Of a stretch of DNA of 64,000 nt, positions 1 to 8,403 are shown piece after piece (position 1 is the first letter of the stretch; each line of letters opens with the position of its first letter). This DNA comes from an uncultured Actinomycetes bacterium (GTDB lineage: Bacteria > Actinomycetota > Acidimicrobiia > Acidimicrobiales > RAAP-2). Where the stretch lies: positions 18,913-82,912 of the forward strand of contig CAIJYV010000023.1 of NCBI GenBank assembly GCA_903825035.1. Reading direction: 5' to 3'. Position numbers and translations under genes: made by a program. The notes under the pieces are model-generated. The model had not been told where the DNA came from, searched no databases, and worked only from the letters and a program-made list of their open reading frames with translations.

Positions 1-632
<632 letters not shown>

Positions 633-633
<1 letters not shown>

Positions 634-1052
634 TGGCAACAATGTTCGTAGAAATAGTCTCGCCCGAAGCGGCGTTGTGGTCGGGTGAGGCAACTCAGCT
701 GATGGCTCGCTCGAGCGAGGGTGAATTTACGATCATGCCGCAACACACGTTGACGGTGGGTGACTTGGTCCCAGGCCTCGTACGCGTGACGAGCGCCGAA
801 GGTACCGAGTCATTCATCGTGCACGGTGGTTATTTCAATGTCGGCACCGGGACGGATGGCCAAACCCGCGTAAGCGTGCTGGCTTCAGTGGCTGAAGACT
901 TGAAGCAACTCGACATTCCACGCGCTCAGAGCGCAAAAGACCGTGCCGAGGCGGTGCTGGCTGGGGGCGATCGCGTCGACCCCGCCGCGGTTTCAATCGC
1001 TCAGGCGGCCCTACAGCGCGCGGAACTTCGCCTAAGTTTTTCTAGTAAGTAG
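633..1052 (+). CDS. atpC: ATP synthase F1 subunit epsilon
   Basis: Epsilon subunit of the F1 central stalk, which couples rotation and can inhibit ATP hydrolysis. The 139-residue product has the usual N-terminal beta-sandwich: MFVEIVSPEAALWSGEA at the start, then the EGEFTIMPQHTLTVGDLVPG segment. A C-terminal helical hairpin rich in Ala, Arg and Glu follows from about residue 95. The ATG overlaps the atpD stop by one base. It is the last gene of the ATP synthase operon and is convergent with glpX, only 8 bases away, with no obvious hairpin between them. Confidence 0.96.
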
Positions 1053-1060
1053 TAGTTCGC

Positions 1061-2047
1061 TTAGAAAATAGCGGTGGAGAATTCTGCCAATTTGTTGTGG
1101 CGGTGGAAGGTCTCAATGGTACGAACCGTGCCAGAACGTGAACGCACAACCAGTGACTGAGTCGTGGCTCCGAATTCGGTAAAACGAACGCCCCGCAAAA
1201 AGTCTCCGTCGGTTATCGCGGTCGCGGAAAAGAAGCAATTGTCCGATGCCACCAGGTCATCAGTAGTGAGGACCTTGCTGAAGGAATAGCCCAGTGCCTC
1301 AGCTTTTATGCGAGTATCTTCATCGTTGGCGTGAAGCACACCTTGGATCTCTCCACCGAGTCCCTTGAGTGCGGCAGCGGCGATTACGCCCTCGGGGGTT
1401 CCACCAATACCAAGCAAGATGTCAGCACCCGAGTTTGGCCAACCCGTTGCAATAGCTCCGGCGACATCGCCATCAGAAATTGAAAGTACGCGAGCACCAC
1501 ATTCTCGAATTTCTCCAATGAGCTCATCGTGGCGAGGCCGGTCGAGCACGACGACACCAAGTTCTTGGATCGGCTTCTTGAGTCGCTTGGAGAGTTCGGT
1601 CAAGTTGTCGCGGACCGAGGCGTTAATGTCGATCGCACCTCGACCCCGTGGGCCAACGGCAATCTTGTTCATATAGAAACAGGGGCCGGGATTAAACATC
1701 GTTCCCTTTTCAGAGAGCGCAATCACCGAGAGCGCACCATTGCGGCCCATCGCGGTCAGAGTGGTGCCATCAACGGGGTCGACGGCAACGTCTACCGCGG
1801 GGGGATTGCCATCGCCAATGAGTTCTCCGTTATAGAGCATCGGAGCTTCGTCCTTCTCGCCCTCGCCGATGACCACAACACCTTGCATTTGGACGCCACT
1901 TAGGACGATACGCATTGCATCAACGGCGGCTCCGTCGGCGGCGTTCTTATCACCTCGACCAGCCCAGCGAGCAGCAGCGATAGCGGCCGCCTCGGTAACT
2001 CGAATTAATTCGAGGGCAATATTGCGATCCGGGCGCGGTGATTCCAT
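1061..2047 (-). CDS. glpX: Class II fructose-1,6-bisphosphatase (GlpX)
   Basis: Hydrolyses fructose-1,6-bisphosphate to fructose-6-phosphate in gluconeogenesis, in the cytoplasm. The 328-residue protein is close to the usual GlpX length. It shows the N-terminal ALELIRVTEAAAIAAARWAGRGDK, the metal-binding GEGEKDEAPML, the DPVDGTT motif near residue 90 and the ILLGIGGTPEGVIAAAA segment characteristic of class II enzymes. In many actinobacteria this is the only FBPase, since class I is lacking. The ATG at 2047 lies six bases after a TAAACT element on the reverse strand, which suggests a leaderless transcript. It diverges from murA, 78 bases away. Confidence 0.96.
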   Translation of the reverse strand: MESPRPDRNIALELIRVTEAAAIAAARWAGRGDKNAADGAAVDAMRIVLSGVQMQGVVVIGEGEKDEAPMLYNGELIGDGNPPAVDVAVDPVDGTTLTAMGRNGALSVIALSEKGTMFNPGPCFYMNKIAVGPRGRGAIDINASVRDNLTELSKRLKKPIQELGVVVLDRPRHDELIGEIRECGARVLSISDGDVAGAIATGWPNSGADILLGIGGTPEGVIAAAALKGLGGEIQGVLHANDEDTRIKAEALGYSFSKVLTTDDLVASDNCFFSATAITDGDFLRGVRFTEFGATTQSLVVRSRSGTVRTIETFHRHNKLAEFSTAIF

Positions 2048-2053
2048 TAGTCC

Positions 2054-2059
2054 AGTTTA
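2054..2059 (-). promoter_or_regulatory. -10 element of glpX, leaderless type
   Basis: TAAACT on the reverse strand, followed by six bases (GGACTA) and then the glpX ATG. The spacing puts transcription start at or next to the start codon. No Shine-Dalgarno sequence can fit. Confidence 0.55.
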
Positions 2060-2113
2060 CCCCTGACCCATGGATTTGAAGGAGGGCGAGAGTCCATTGA
2101 CGCCTTGACCTGC

Positions 2114-2119
2114 GATACT
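2114..2119 (+). promoter_or_regulatory. -10-like element of murA
   Basis: GATACT followed by six bases and the GTG start of murA at 2126. It matches the TANNNT consensus except for the first base. The spacing equals that of the other leaderless candidates here and supports the GTG start. Confidence 0.4.
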
Positions 2120-2125
2120 TAATGG

Positions 2126-3388
2126 GTGAGTTCACTGCTGGTTTCACCCAATGGCCCGCTTCATGGCGAGGTTTATGCCTTTGGGGCTAAGAACGCCATT
2201 CTCAAGGAGATGGCCGCCTGCCTCTTAGCTTCTGGAACACACACGCTCAGAAACGTTCCCAACATCACTGATGTTGACATCATGATCGAACTGCTCGAGG
2301 CGTTAGGTTGCTCGGCCAGCAAACTAGGAAATCACGTCGTCACGATTACAGTCCCCGAGTCTGATTCGATACATCCGTATGCACCCGCCCACCTCTTTGA
2401 GGCGATGCGCGCTTCAATTGTTGTCCTTGGACCATTATTAGCAAGATGTGGGCAAGCCTCCATGGCCCTGCCTGGGGGCGATGACTTTGGCGGGCGACCA
2501 ATCAATTTTCACACTGAAGGACTTAGCGCCATGGGTGCGAACTTTGCCTCTGGGGAAGCGGCCATTGTGGCGACCACCAAAGGGGCAAGACTTCGAGCGA
2601 CGCGCGTTACCTTGGAATACCCGAGCCACACTGCCACGGACAACCTCCTTATGGCCGCGGTCTTGGCTGATGGTCGAAGCGTTATCGACAACGCTGCACG
2701 AGAGCCAGAGGTTGAGGATCTGGGCCGCCAGTTAATAGCCATGGGCGCAAGAATTGAGGGGCTGGGAACCTCGCGACTCACAATTGAGGGAGTGAGCGAA
2801 CTCTCGCCCGCTGACCACACCGTCGTAACGGACCGAGTTGTGACCGCCACCTACCTCGCCACGGCACTTATTACCGGGGGAGAGGTTCGAGTAGTTGACG
2901 CCCACCCCGAGCACATGGAGATGTTGCTCAAGAAGCTCACTGCCTTTGGCGGAATTATTGATAGTTCAAGTGAGGGAGTTTCGGCGAAGGGCCCCGTGCG
3001 ACTGACGGCTTGCGACGTTGCCACCTTGCCGTACCCCGGTGTGGCTACCGACTACAAGCCGCTTCTCACAACAATGCTGAGTGTCGCAGAAGGCACCTCG
3101 GTCGTTACCGAGAATTTGTTCGTTGGCCGATTCCGCTACGTTGACGAATTGAACCGGCTCGGTGCAGATATCTCTACGGAGGGGCACCACGCGGTAGTTC
3201 GAGGCGTGCCGAAGCTGACCGGAACCACGGTTCGAGCAACCGACATCAGAGCTGGCGCGGCACTTGTTTTGGCGGGACTTGTGGCTGCTGGTGAAACAAC
3301 GGTTGAAGGCATTGAGCACGTTCATCGGGGTTATGACGACTTTGAAAATCGCCTGAAAACCCTCGGTGCGAAGGTCCAAGTCCTCTAA
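2126..3388 (+). CDS. murA: UDP-N-acetylglucosamine 1-carboxyvinyltransferase (MurA) with Asp at the catalytic Cys position
   Basis: Transfers enolpyruvate from PEP to UDP-GlcNAc, the first committed step of peptidoglycan synthesis, in the cytoplasm. The 420-residue protein keeps the AKNAILK motif near residue 21 (Lys22-Asn23 pair), RNVPNITDVD and MRASIVVLGPLLAR. In the loop where most MurA enzymes have PGGC (Cys115 of E. coli), this protein has PGGDD, so Asp119 takes the place of the Cys that fosfomycin alkylates. Mycobacterial and chlamydial MurA carry the same Cys-to-Asp change and are naturally fosfomycin-insensitive. A location beside the ATP synthase genes is common in actinobacteria. 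The GTG start fits the N-terminus and the upstream -10-like element. Confidence 0.96.
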   Translation: MSSLLVSPNGPLHGEVYAFGAKNAILKEMAACLLASGTHTLRNVPNITDVDIMIELLEALGCSASKLGNHVVTITVPESDSIHPYAPAHLFEAMRASIVVLGPLLARCGQASMALPGGDDFGGRPINFHTEGLSAMGANFASGEAAIVATTKGARLRATRVTLEYPSHTATDNLLMAAVLADGRSVIDNAAREPEVEDLGRQLIAMGARIEGLGTSRLTIEGVSELSPADHTVVTDRVVTATYLATALITGGEVRVVDAHPEHMEMLLKKLTAFGGIIDSSSEGVSAKGPVRLTACDVATLPYPGVATDYKPLLTTMLSVAEGTSVVTENLFVGRFRYVDELNRLGADISTEGHHAVVRGVPKLTGTTVRATDIRAGAALVLAGLVAAGETTVEGIEHVHRGYDDFENRLKTLGAKVQVL

Positions 3389-3398
3389 CAATCTCCGC

Positions 3399-3404
3399 TA
3401 GCGT
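3399..3404 (+). promoter_or_regulatory. -10 element, leaderless type, for the membrane protein at 3412
   Basis: TAGCGT followed by seven bases (TTTACCC) and the ATG at 3412. No Shine-Dalgarno sequence is present. Confidence 0.45.
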
Positions 3405-3411
3405 TTTACCC

Positions 3412-3864
3412 ATGAGCGGAAAATCAACTATGTATGACATTGCCTTTGTAATCCACATTGTGGCCGCCCTGGCTACCTTTATCGTGTTGATCTCAATGCG
3501 CAGCGCGGCACTCCTCGTTGCCAACGGTGCTGACGTAGAGCGTCAGAAGCGCCGCCTTCCCAATCGTCGAAACATGGCCGCTCGAGTGGTCCACATTCTT
3601 CCCCTAACCGGTTTCATGATGGTGTTCCCCAGCACGAAGGACGTGTCCATCGGGAAGCTCTGGGTTTTGGTTGGCATTGTCTGCTACCTCGCCGCAGTAG
3701 GACACCTTGAAGCTCGCACGCTTCCCGCCGAGCGAGAACTCGCTAAGGCACTCCACGAGAATGGCAATGTTGCTCCAGCGGAAGCTAAGCGTCTAGTTAG
3801 AAGCCTTGACGTTGTCTTCCTGATTCTCACCATCGCGTTAGTTGCGATGATTATTCAGTTTTAG
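3412..3864 (+). CDS. Small integral membrane protein, DUF2269-like
   Basis: A 150-residue protein with about four hydrophobic segments: residues 8-28, about 60-75, about 80-98 and 130-148. A basic loop (RQKRRLPNRRN) lies between segments 1 and 2. The N-terminal pattern, a His and a run of small residues in the first helix (FVIHIVAALATF), resembles DUF2269-type integral membrane proteins, but the match is weak and no function can be given. The ATG at 3412 is favoured over the ATG at 3430 because a TAGCGT element sits seven bases upstream. It follows murA in the same direction by 23 bases, apparently with its own promoter. Confidence 0.7.
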   Translation: MSGKSTMYDIAFVIHIVAALATFIVLISMRSAALLVANGADVERQKRRLPNRRNMAARVVHILPLTGFMMVFPSTKDVSIGKLWVLVGIVCYLAAVGHLEARTLPAERELAKALHENGNVAPAEAKRLVRSLDVVFLILTIALVAMIIQF

Positions 3865-3918
3865 TTAATTCCGCTTAGGCAAGAACCAATTCATTCGCTA
3901 CTTAGCGCTGGAAACTTG

Positions 3919-4266
3919 TTAAAGTGCCAAGTGAAGGCGAAGTGCTTCGTCGATATCTTCCATTAAAGAATGTGGAACTTCACCAATATGTGCGCTTAGT
4001 CGGTTCACGGCTACAGATCTAAGTTGTTCGGCTTGTGCCTTGGAATCTACGTTTAGACCTGTAACTGAAGCTTTTAATAAAACTTGGAATGGATAAACCT
4101 GGGTTACGTTGGAAGTGAGTGGTATGACGGTGATTACGCCATGGCCATTGCGATTCGCTGAGCCATTTGCGCCATCATTACTTACAATTACTGCTGGACG
4201 AACTTTGTTCGCTTCGCCACTCTTCGCAGGTTCAAAATTTACTAAGTAGATATCACCGCGGAGCAC
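3919..4266 (-). CDS. mazF: MazF/PemK-type mRNA interferase toxin
   Basis: Predicted sequence-specific endoribonuclease toxin. The 115-residue length is typical. It opens with RGDIYLVNFEP, followed by RPAVIVSNDGAN and VITVIPLTSN, the conserved strands and loops of the MazF/PemK/Kid fold, including the Arg of the RPAVIV motif. The start is GTG at 4266, directly abutting the antitoxin TAG stop (4269-4267), so translation is coupled. The region is visibly more AT-rich than its neighbours, which agrees with a mobile toxin-antitoxin module. The cleavage specificity cannot be read from the sequence. Confidence 0.9.
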   Translation of the reverse strand: MLRGDIYLVNFEPAKSGEANKVRPAVIVSNDGANGSANRNGHGVITVIPLTSNVTQVYPFQVLLKASVTGLNVDSKAQAEQLRSVAVNRLSAHIGEVPHSLMEDIDEALRLHLAL

Positions 4267-4479
4267 CTAGGCGATCCCGTCACTTGAAATTGAGCCCCAA
4301 AGTTCCTCTTCCATTTGCCACTCGTTCCAAGCTGCTTCATAATCTTTTCCAAGCCCATTCGCTTTCAATAGGCGAACTGCCCTGTGGAGTGCGGCTGAAC
4401 GTGAAGGCAGCTGCTTGAGTTCGACATATTGATCCAGGAACTCCACGTCCGAGTCTGGAAGGCTCATGCTAATTTTCAT
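4267..4479 (-). CDS. Ribbon-helix-helix antitoxin partner of MazF
   Basis: A 70-residue antitoxin. The N-terminus (MKISMSLPDSDVEFLDQYV) is a typical ribbon-helix-helix DNA-binding strand and helix, followed by LPSRSAALHRAVRLL. The acidic, Trp-rich C-terminal tail (about residues 47-65, with NEWQMEEELW) probably wraps and inhibits the toxin. It is upstream of the toxin in the same transcript. The ATG at 4479 is preceded by a perfect inverted repeat that touches the start codon, so the dimer probably represses its own operon there. No Shine-Dalgarno sequence is present; the gene looks leaderless. Confidence 0.88.
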   Translation of the reverse strand: MKISMSLPDSDVEFLDQYVELKQLPSRSAALHRAVRLLKANGLGKDYEAAWNEWQMEEELWGSISSDGIA

Positions 4480-4499
4480 ACTTTAATACTACTAAAGTA
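4479..4499 (-). promoter_or_regulatory. Operator/promoter of the MazEF-type operon
   Basis: A perfect 7-bp inverted repeat, TACTTTA and TAAAGTA, separated by 7 bp. The right arm touches the antitoxin ATG. On the reverse strand, TAGTAT (4491-4486) lies six bases before the ATG and fits a -10 element, so operator, -10 element and start codon overlap. Binding by the antitoxin would block transcription. The inference rests on autoregulation known for this family. Confidence 0.65.
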
Positions 4500-4593
4500 G
4501 GAAGAAAGTAGCAAGCTAAAAAAGTTCGACAAGACACGGCGCCTTAACGCTAAAGGAATAGAGCGAGTTGGTTATTCGCGAAAGGGAGTTCCG

Positions 4594-5850
4594 CTAGAGA
4601 AAACTCGGTCGGCCAATCATGCCGGCAGCAACGGTTGCGTTGGTAACTTCATCCACAAGGACGAAGCTGCCCGTAGCGCGGTTCACTTGATATTCGTCGA
4701 CCACCAGAGCATCAGCGCAGGAAATCTTGGCTAGGCCGATTTCGTTGACAGTTAGCTGATCGCTGGGCCCGACGTTTAAGTGCTCGATGTCGACCAACCC
4801 GTCGAGTTGAACAATTCGAGCTGGCGTGGACCTGGAGGTGTGCTTAAGACGGAGCCTTTGACCAGGAGTCATTGGCTTTTCACCAAACCAACAGATTGTG
4901 GCGTCGAATTCTTTCGTGACCGTAGGGAGAGGCTCTGAAGCAATCATGTCGCCTCGGCCAGCGTCAGTTTCAGCCACGAGGTCAATATCCGCCGAAAGGC
5001 CTGCGTAGGCGTCAGTCCGGTCAGCGCCTCCGAGTCGAAGAGCCGAGATTGTGGTTTCAATACCAGCAGGCAACAAGGTCACCTTGTCGCCAACGTGGAA
5101 AGTTGCGCCGTTGACCATGCCGGCGTAGGTTCGACCACCACCATTTTGGCGAAGAACCCACTGAATGGGTAGTCGTGCACCTTGAGTAGTGGTTGAGGGA
5201 TCTCCGGCGTGAGTTGCCTCTAAGGCTTCGAGAACACTCGGGCCGTTGTACCAAGGTGAAGCATCCGAGCGATCAACAACGTTGTCGCCGAGGAGGGCAG
5301 AAACAGGAATTACTTCACAAGAGGCGAAGCCGAGCTCGTTGCTCACCGCCGCGACCTGGTCGGCAACGGCAAGGAATGCTGCATCAGACCATTCGACTCG
5401 GTCCATTTTGTTTACTGCAACGATTAGATTGCGAACTCCCAAAAGAGCTGCGATGCAGAGGTGGCGACGAGTCTGCTCTTTGAGGCCAGCGGCGACGTCA
5501 ACAACCGCCAGCGCCAGATCTGCCGTTGAAGCACCGGTCGCCATATTGCGGGTGTACTGAACGTGCCCGGGGCAGTCTGCGATGATGAATTTGCGAGTTG
5601 GGGTAGCGGCGTAGCGGTAGGCCACGTCAATGGTGATTCCCTGTTCGCGCTCGGCACGAAGTCCGTCAGTGACGAAACTGAGGTCTAGATCGCCAACGCC
5701 ACGTCGCTCAGAGGCTTCCGCTACTGCGTCGAGTTGATCATCAAATAGTTGACGGGTGTCGACGAGCAGGCGGCCGATAAGTGTTGATTTTCCATCGTCA
5801 ACTGAACCGATTGTGGCGAGTCGGAGGACATCCTTTGTTTGAATGCTCAT
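4594..5850 (-). CDS. cysN: Sulfate adenylyltransferase subunit 1 (CysN, GTPase)
   Basis: Regulatory GTPase subunit of ATP sulfurylase, which with CysD makes adenosine 5'-phosphosulfate from sulfate and ATP. The 418-residue protein has an EF-Tu-like G domain: P-loop GSVDDGKSTLIGR near residue 15, switch region EREQGITIDVAYR, DCPGHVQYTRNM and NKMD. Two beta-barrel domains follow. There is no C-terminal APS kinase (CysC) fusion, which many actinobacterial CysN proteins carry. The ATG overlaps the cysD stop by one base (TAATG on the reverse strand), so the two subunits are coupled. Confidence 0.96.
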   Translation of the reverse strand: MSIQTKDVLRLATIGSVDDGKSTLIGRLLVDTRQLFDDQLDAVAEASERRGVGDLDLSFVTDGLRAEREQGITIDVAYRYAATPTRKFIIADCPGHVQYTRNMATGASTADLALAVVDVAAGLKEQTRRHLCIAALLGVRNLIVAVNKMDRVEWSDAAFLAVADQVAAVSNELGFASCEVIPVSALLGDNVVDRSDASPWYNGPSVLEALEATHAGDPSTTTQGARLPIQWVLRQNGGGRTYAGMVNGATFHVGDKVTLLPAGIETTISALRLGGADRTDAYAGLSADIDLVAETDAGRGDMIASEPLPTVTKEFDATICWFGEKPMTPGQRLRLKHTSRSTPARIVQLDGLVDIEHLNVGPSDQLTVNEIGLAKISCADALVVDEYQVNRATGSFVLVDEVTNATVAAGMIGRPSFL

Positions 5851-6764
5851 TAGAAGTAACCCTCACGCTTTCGGTCTTCCATGGCAGTTTCTGAGAACTT
5901 GTCGTCGGCGCGGGTGGCTCCACGCTCTGAAACGTTGGCCACCGAAACTTCGGCCACGATGTCGGCCAAGGTGGCAGCCTTTGAAAGAACTGCGCCGGTG
6001 CAGTTGGCGTCACCAACGGTGCGGAATCGCACAATCTTTGACTCGATTGTCTCGGAAGGCTTGGGTTCAACAAAACGCCCCACTGCGAGCCACATGCCGT
6101 CACGGAAAACGACTTCGCGTTCGTGGGCAAAGTAGATCGTTGGCAGTTTCATTTCCTCGCGTTCGATGTACTGCCAAATGTCGAGCTCGGTCCAGTCCGA
6201 AAGGGGGAAGGCCCGTAGGTGCTCTCCAGAGTTCACGCGACCCTGGTACAAATTCCAGAGTTCAGGGCGTTGCGCTTTAGGGTCCCATTGGCCGAAGCTG
6301 TCACGGAAACTCAAGATGCGCTCTTTGGCCCGGGCCTTATCTTCATCGCGCCGAGCTCCGCCAAAAGCAGCATCGAATTTGTTGTCGGTGATGGCATCAA
6401 GCAACGTCACCGACTGAAGTCGATTTCTAGAACCCATCGGGCCGGGATCGGCAACGCGACCTTGGTCAATTGACTCTTGCACTGAAGCAACGATGAGTCG
6501 TGCGCCATAGTGCTCGGCAGCCCAGTCACGGTACTCAAGCACCTCGTCAAAGTTCTGACCGGTGTCGACGTGCATGATTGGAAAGGGGAGTTGTTGAGGG
6601 GCGAAAGCTTTGGCTGCAAGGTGTAGTAAAACCGCCGAGTCTTTACCGCCCGAGAACAGCAAAACTGGGCGTTCACATTCAGCTGCGACTTCGCGCAGTA
6701 TGAACATCGCGTGCGACTCGAGAATGTCGAGGTGATTGGTCAGGGTGGTGGAGGGGGAAGCCAT
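5850..6764 (-). CDS. cysD: Sulfate adenylyltransferase subunit 2 (CysD)
   Basis: Catalytic subunit of ATP sulfurylase, of the N-type ATP pyrophosphatase superfamily. The 304-residue protein shows the PP-loop LLFSGGKDSAVLL near residue 35, HVDTGQNFDEVLEYRD, the AFGGARRDEDKARAKER segment and WTELDIWQYI, all diagnostic of CysD. The ATG at 6764 is preferred over a TTG one codon upstream because a TAGAAT element lies seven bases before it. It is the first gene of a cysDN operon and is transcribed away from cysH through a 49-bp shared gap. Confidence 0.96.
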   Translation of the reverse strand: MASPSTTLTNHLDILESHAMFILREVAAECERPVLLFSGGKDSAVLLHLAAKAFAPQQLPFPIMHVDTGQNFDEVLEYRDWAAEHYGARLIVASVQESIDQGRVADPGPMGSRNRLQSVTLLDAITDNKFDAAFGGARRDEDKARAKERILSFRDSFGQWDPKAQRPELWNLYQGRVNSGEHLRAFPLSDWTELDIWQYIEREEMKLPTIYFAHEREVVFRDGMWLAVGRFVEPKPSETIESKIVRFRTVGDANCTGAVLSKAATLADIVAEVSVANVSERGATRADDKFSETAMEDRKREGYF

Positions 6765-6771
6765 CAAAGTA

Positions 6772-6777
6772 ATTCTA
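6772..6777 (-). promoter_or_regulatory. -10 element of cysDN, leaderless type
   Basis: TAGAAT on the reverse strand, seven bases before the cysD ATG at 6764. Together with the cysH element it makes a compact divergent promoter of 49 bp. Confidence 0.5.
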
Positions 6778-6801
6778 TTCTACTAAATCACTTGATTATG
6801 T

Positions 6802-6807
6802 TAAAAT
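6802..6807 (+). promoter_or_regulatory. -10 element of cysH, leaderless type
   Basis: TAAAAT followed by six bases and the cysH ATG at 6814. No Shine-Dalgarno sequence is present. Confidence 0.5.
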
Positions 6808-6813
6808 TAGCCC

Positions 6814-7491
6814 ATGCCTCAATTGAGCCCTTCCCCAGAACTACTGGAAAACCTCGCGGCCCTCAATGCCCAGTTCGAGCGGGCCACACCTGGGGAGATC
6901 CTCGATTGGACCTTCGCCACTTACGGTGATGACACCCTCTTTGCCTGCAGCTTCGAAGATGTTGCCCTGTTGCACATGGTGTGGCAGCGGAGTCCTTCGA
7001 CTCCGATTTTGTTCTTGGATACGAAGGGTCACTTTCCCGAGACTCTGTCGTTCGTCGAGCGGATGCAAGACCTTTGGAATCTCACGATCGTTACTACCGA
7101 ACCGGGCCCCGAGGCCGACGCCTTTCCCTGTGGAACTGATAGGTGCTGTGAACTACGCAAAGTAGCACCTCTGACTGCAGCATTAAAGGGCCACTCGGCT
7201 TGGCTGAGCTCGGTGAAGCGGGTTGATGGACCAACAAGAACTTCAATGCCCATTGTGATGTGGGATGAGAAGTTTGGACTCGTGAAGGTGAATCCTCTTG
7301 CGACATGGACCGATGAGGACGTTGCGTATTACTTGCAATCTCAAGGATTACCCGAGCATCCACTGTGGGAGCAGGGGTACGCATCGATTGGGTGTGCGGC
7401 GATGACGGTAAAGCCTCTCGTCCCTGGAGATCGTCGTTCGGGTCGATGGGTTGGTCTCGATAAAGCTGAATGCGGACTGCACGAAAGCTAA
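6814..7491 (+). CDS. cysH: APS/PAPS reductase (CysH) with an incomplete [4Fe-4S] cysteine set
   Basis: Reduces activated sulfate (APS or PAPS) to sulfite with thioredoxin. The 225-residue protein has the LFACSFEDVALLH loop, FLDTKGHFPETL, a WTDEDVAYY segment and the C-terminal catalytic AECGLHES (Cys220). Iron-sulfur APS reductases use four cysteines, a CC pair and a later CxxC. Here Cys111-Cys112 and Cys194 are present (RCCELRK, SIGCAAMT), but the last ligand position is Met197. Most relatives read CAPC. PAPS reductases lack all of them, so substrate and cluster status are uncertain. It diverges from cysDN; no sulfite reductase gene lies in the window. Confidence 0.93.
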   Translation: MPQLSPSPELLENLAALNAQFERATPGEILDWTFATYGDDTLFACSFEDVALLHMVWQRSPSTPILFLDTKGHFPETLSFVERMQDLWNLTIVTTEPGPEADAFPCGTDRCCELRKVAPLTAALKGHSAWLSSVKRVDGPTRTSMPIVMWDEKFGLVKVNPLATWTDEDVAYYLQSQGLPEHPLWEQGYASIGCAAMTVKPLVPGDRRSGRWVGLDKAECGLHES

Positions 7492-7567
7492 CTATCCACC
7501 AAAAAATGGCAAAATAGCACTAAATTTGTTTCAATTGCAGTGCTAAGCCATATCGGGGTATGTCGGA

Positions 7568-8185
7568 ATGCTCTACATAGCGTTTGTCGTATTTTGGGCG
7601 GTGATTCTTACCCCCTTGGCCATAGGCTACCTTCGCGACCGCGGACCCGAAAAGTCGATCCAGCACTTCCACGAAGAACACGCTCGCTTCGCCGAACGCG
7701 AGCACTCCGCCGAGCCTGTTAATCGCTTAGAGCCTGGATACGCTCGACCCATTGGTCGCGGAACCGTATTTGCGGATGATAATTACGATCGTGGTTACGC
7801 ACCAGCTAGCGACTACGAGCCTTTTGCACAAACCCCGACTGGACGTGATTACGCCTCGCGTCGGACTTCGTGGCAGCGCCGCCGATTGATCACTTTTACT
7901 TTGGGTACTCTCAGTATTGTTTCATGGGTCTCCGCCGCGTTCATTGGCGGGGTGGCGATCATCGCAAGCGTAATTCTTTTCCTCGCTGATCTGTCGTACG
8001 TCGGTCTGTACTTTGTGGCGGTGTATTTCGGATTCATGGGTTATCAGCGTTCGTATTACGTCGAGGACGCCCCATCGGTGATTGACATGGCTGAACACCG
8101 TGAAGTTCGATACTCCCAGGAACCCTCTAACTACTACGAGCCTGAGGAATACGGCGACAAATATCGTCGAGACGCACTGGGCTAA
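7568..8185 (+). CDS. Actinobacterial membrane protein with disordered loop, unknown function
   Basis: A 205-residue protein with an N-terminal membrane helix (residues 1-20, MLYIAFVVFWAVILTPLAIG). A polar, probably disordered region of about 95 residues follows, rich in Glu, Arg and Tyr. Two further hydrophobic segments lie at about residues 105-130 and 133-155, and a charged Tyr-rich tail ends the protein. This layout resembles the small membrane proteins found near tRNA genes in actinobacteria, but I cannot name a family with certainty. The ATG at 7568 has only a weak upstream GGGG. It precedes tRNA-Ala by 15 bases. Confidence 0.75.
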   Translation: MLYIAFVVFWAVILTPLAIGYLRDRGPEKSIQHFHEEHARFAEREHSAEPVNRLEPGYARPIGRGTVFADDNYDRGYAPASDYEPFAQTPTGRDYASRRTSWQRRRLITFTLGTLSIVSWVSAAFIGGVAIIASVILFLADLSYVGLYFVAVYFGFMGYQRSYYVEDAPSVIDMAEHREVRYSQEPSNYYEPEEYGDKYRRDALG

Positions 8186-8200
8186 ACTTAATACCTCCTC

Positions 8201-8276
8201 GGGGGTGTAGCTCAATTGGCAGAGCGCGTCGTTCGCAATGACGAGGTAGTGGGTTCAAATCCCATCACCTCCACCA
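8201..8276 (+). tRNA. tRNA-Ala (anticodon CGC)
   Basis: A 76-base cloverleaf. The acceptor stem GGGGGTG pairs with CACCTCC and contains the G3:U70 wobble pair that marks alanine tRNAs. The anticodon loop TTCGCAA gives anticodon CGC, reading GCG. The T arm holds GTTCAAAT. The CCA end is encoded. It lies between a membrane protein gene and an ABC exporter. Confidence 0.95.
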
Positions 8277-8403
8277 AGGGTTGTCCAGATGACGTAAGTT
8301 GTGCCTTTGCGTTCGAATTACCGCACAGCCGATTTGAGCCCGGTCGTTTTGTTTTCTTAAATCGCAGACGTCCGTAAACTTGCCCAATAAGAAAGTCGGT
8401 CAT

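Noticed and set aside
1529..1903. Plus-strand frame of 124 codons
   Set aside because: It lies entirely antisense within glpX, which has full family motifs.
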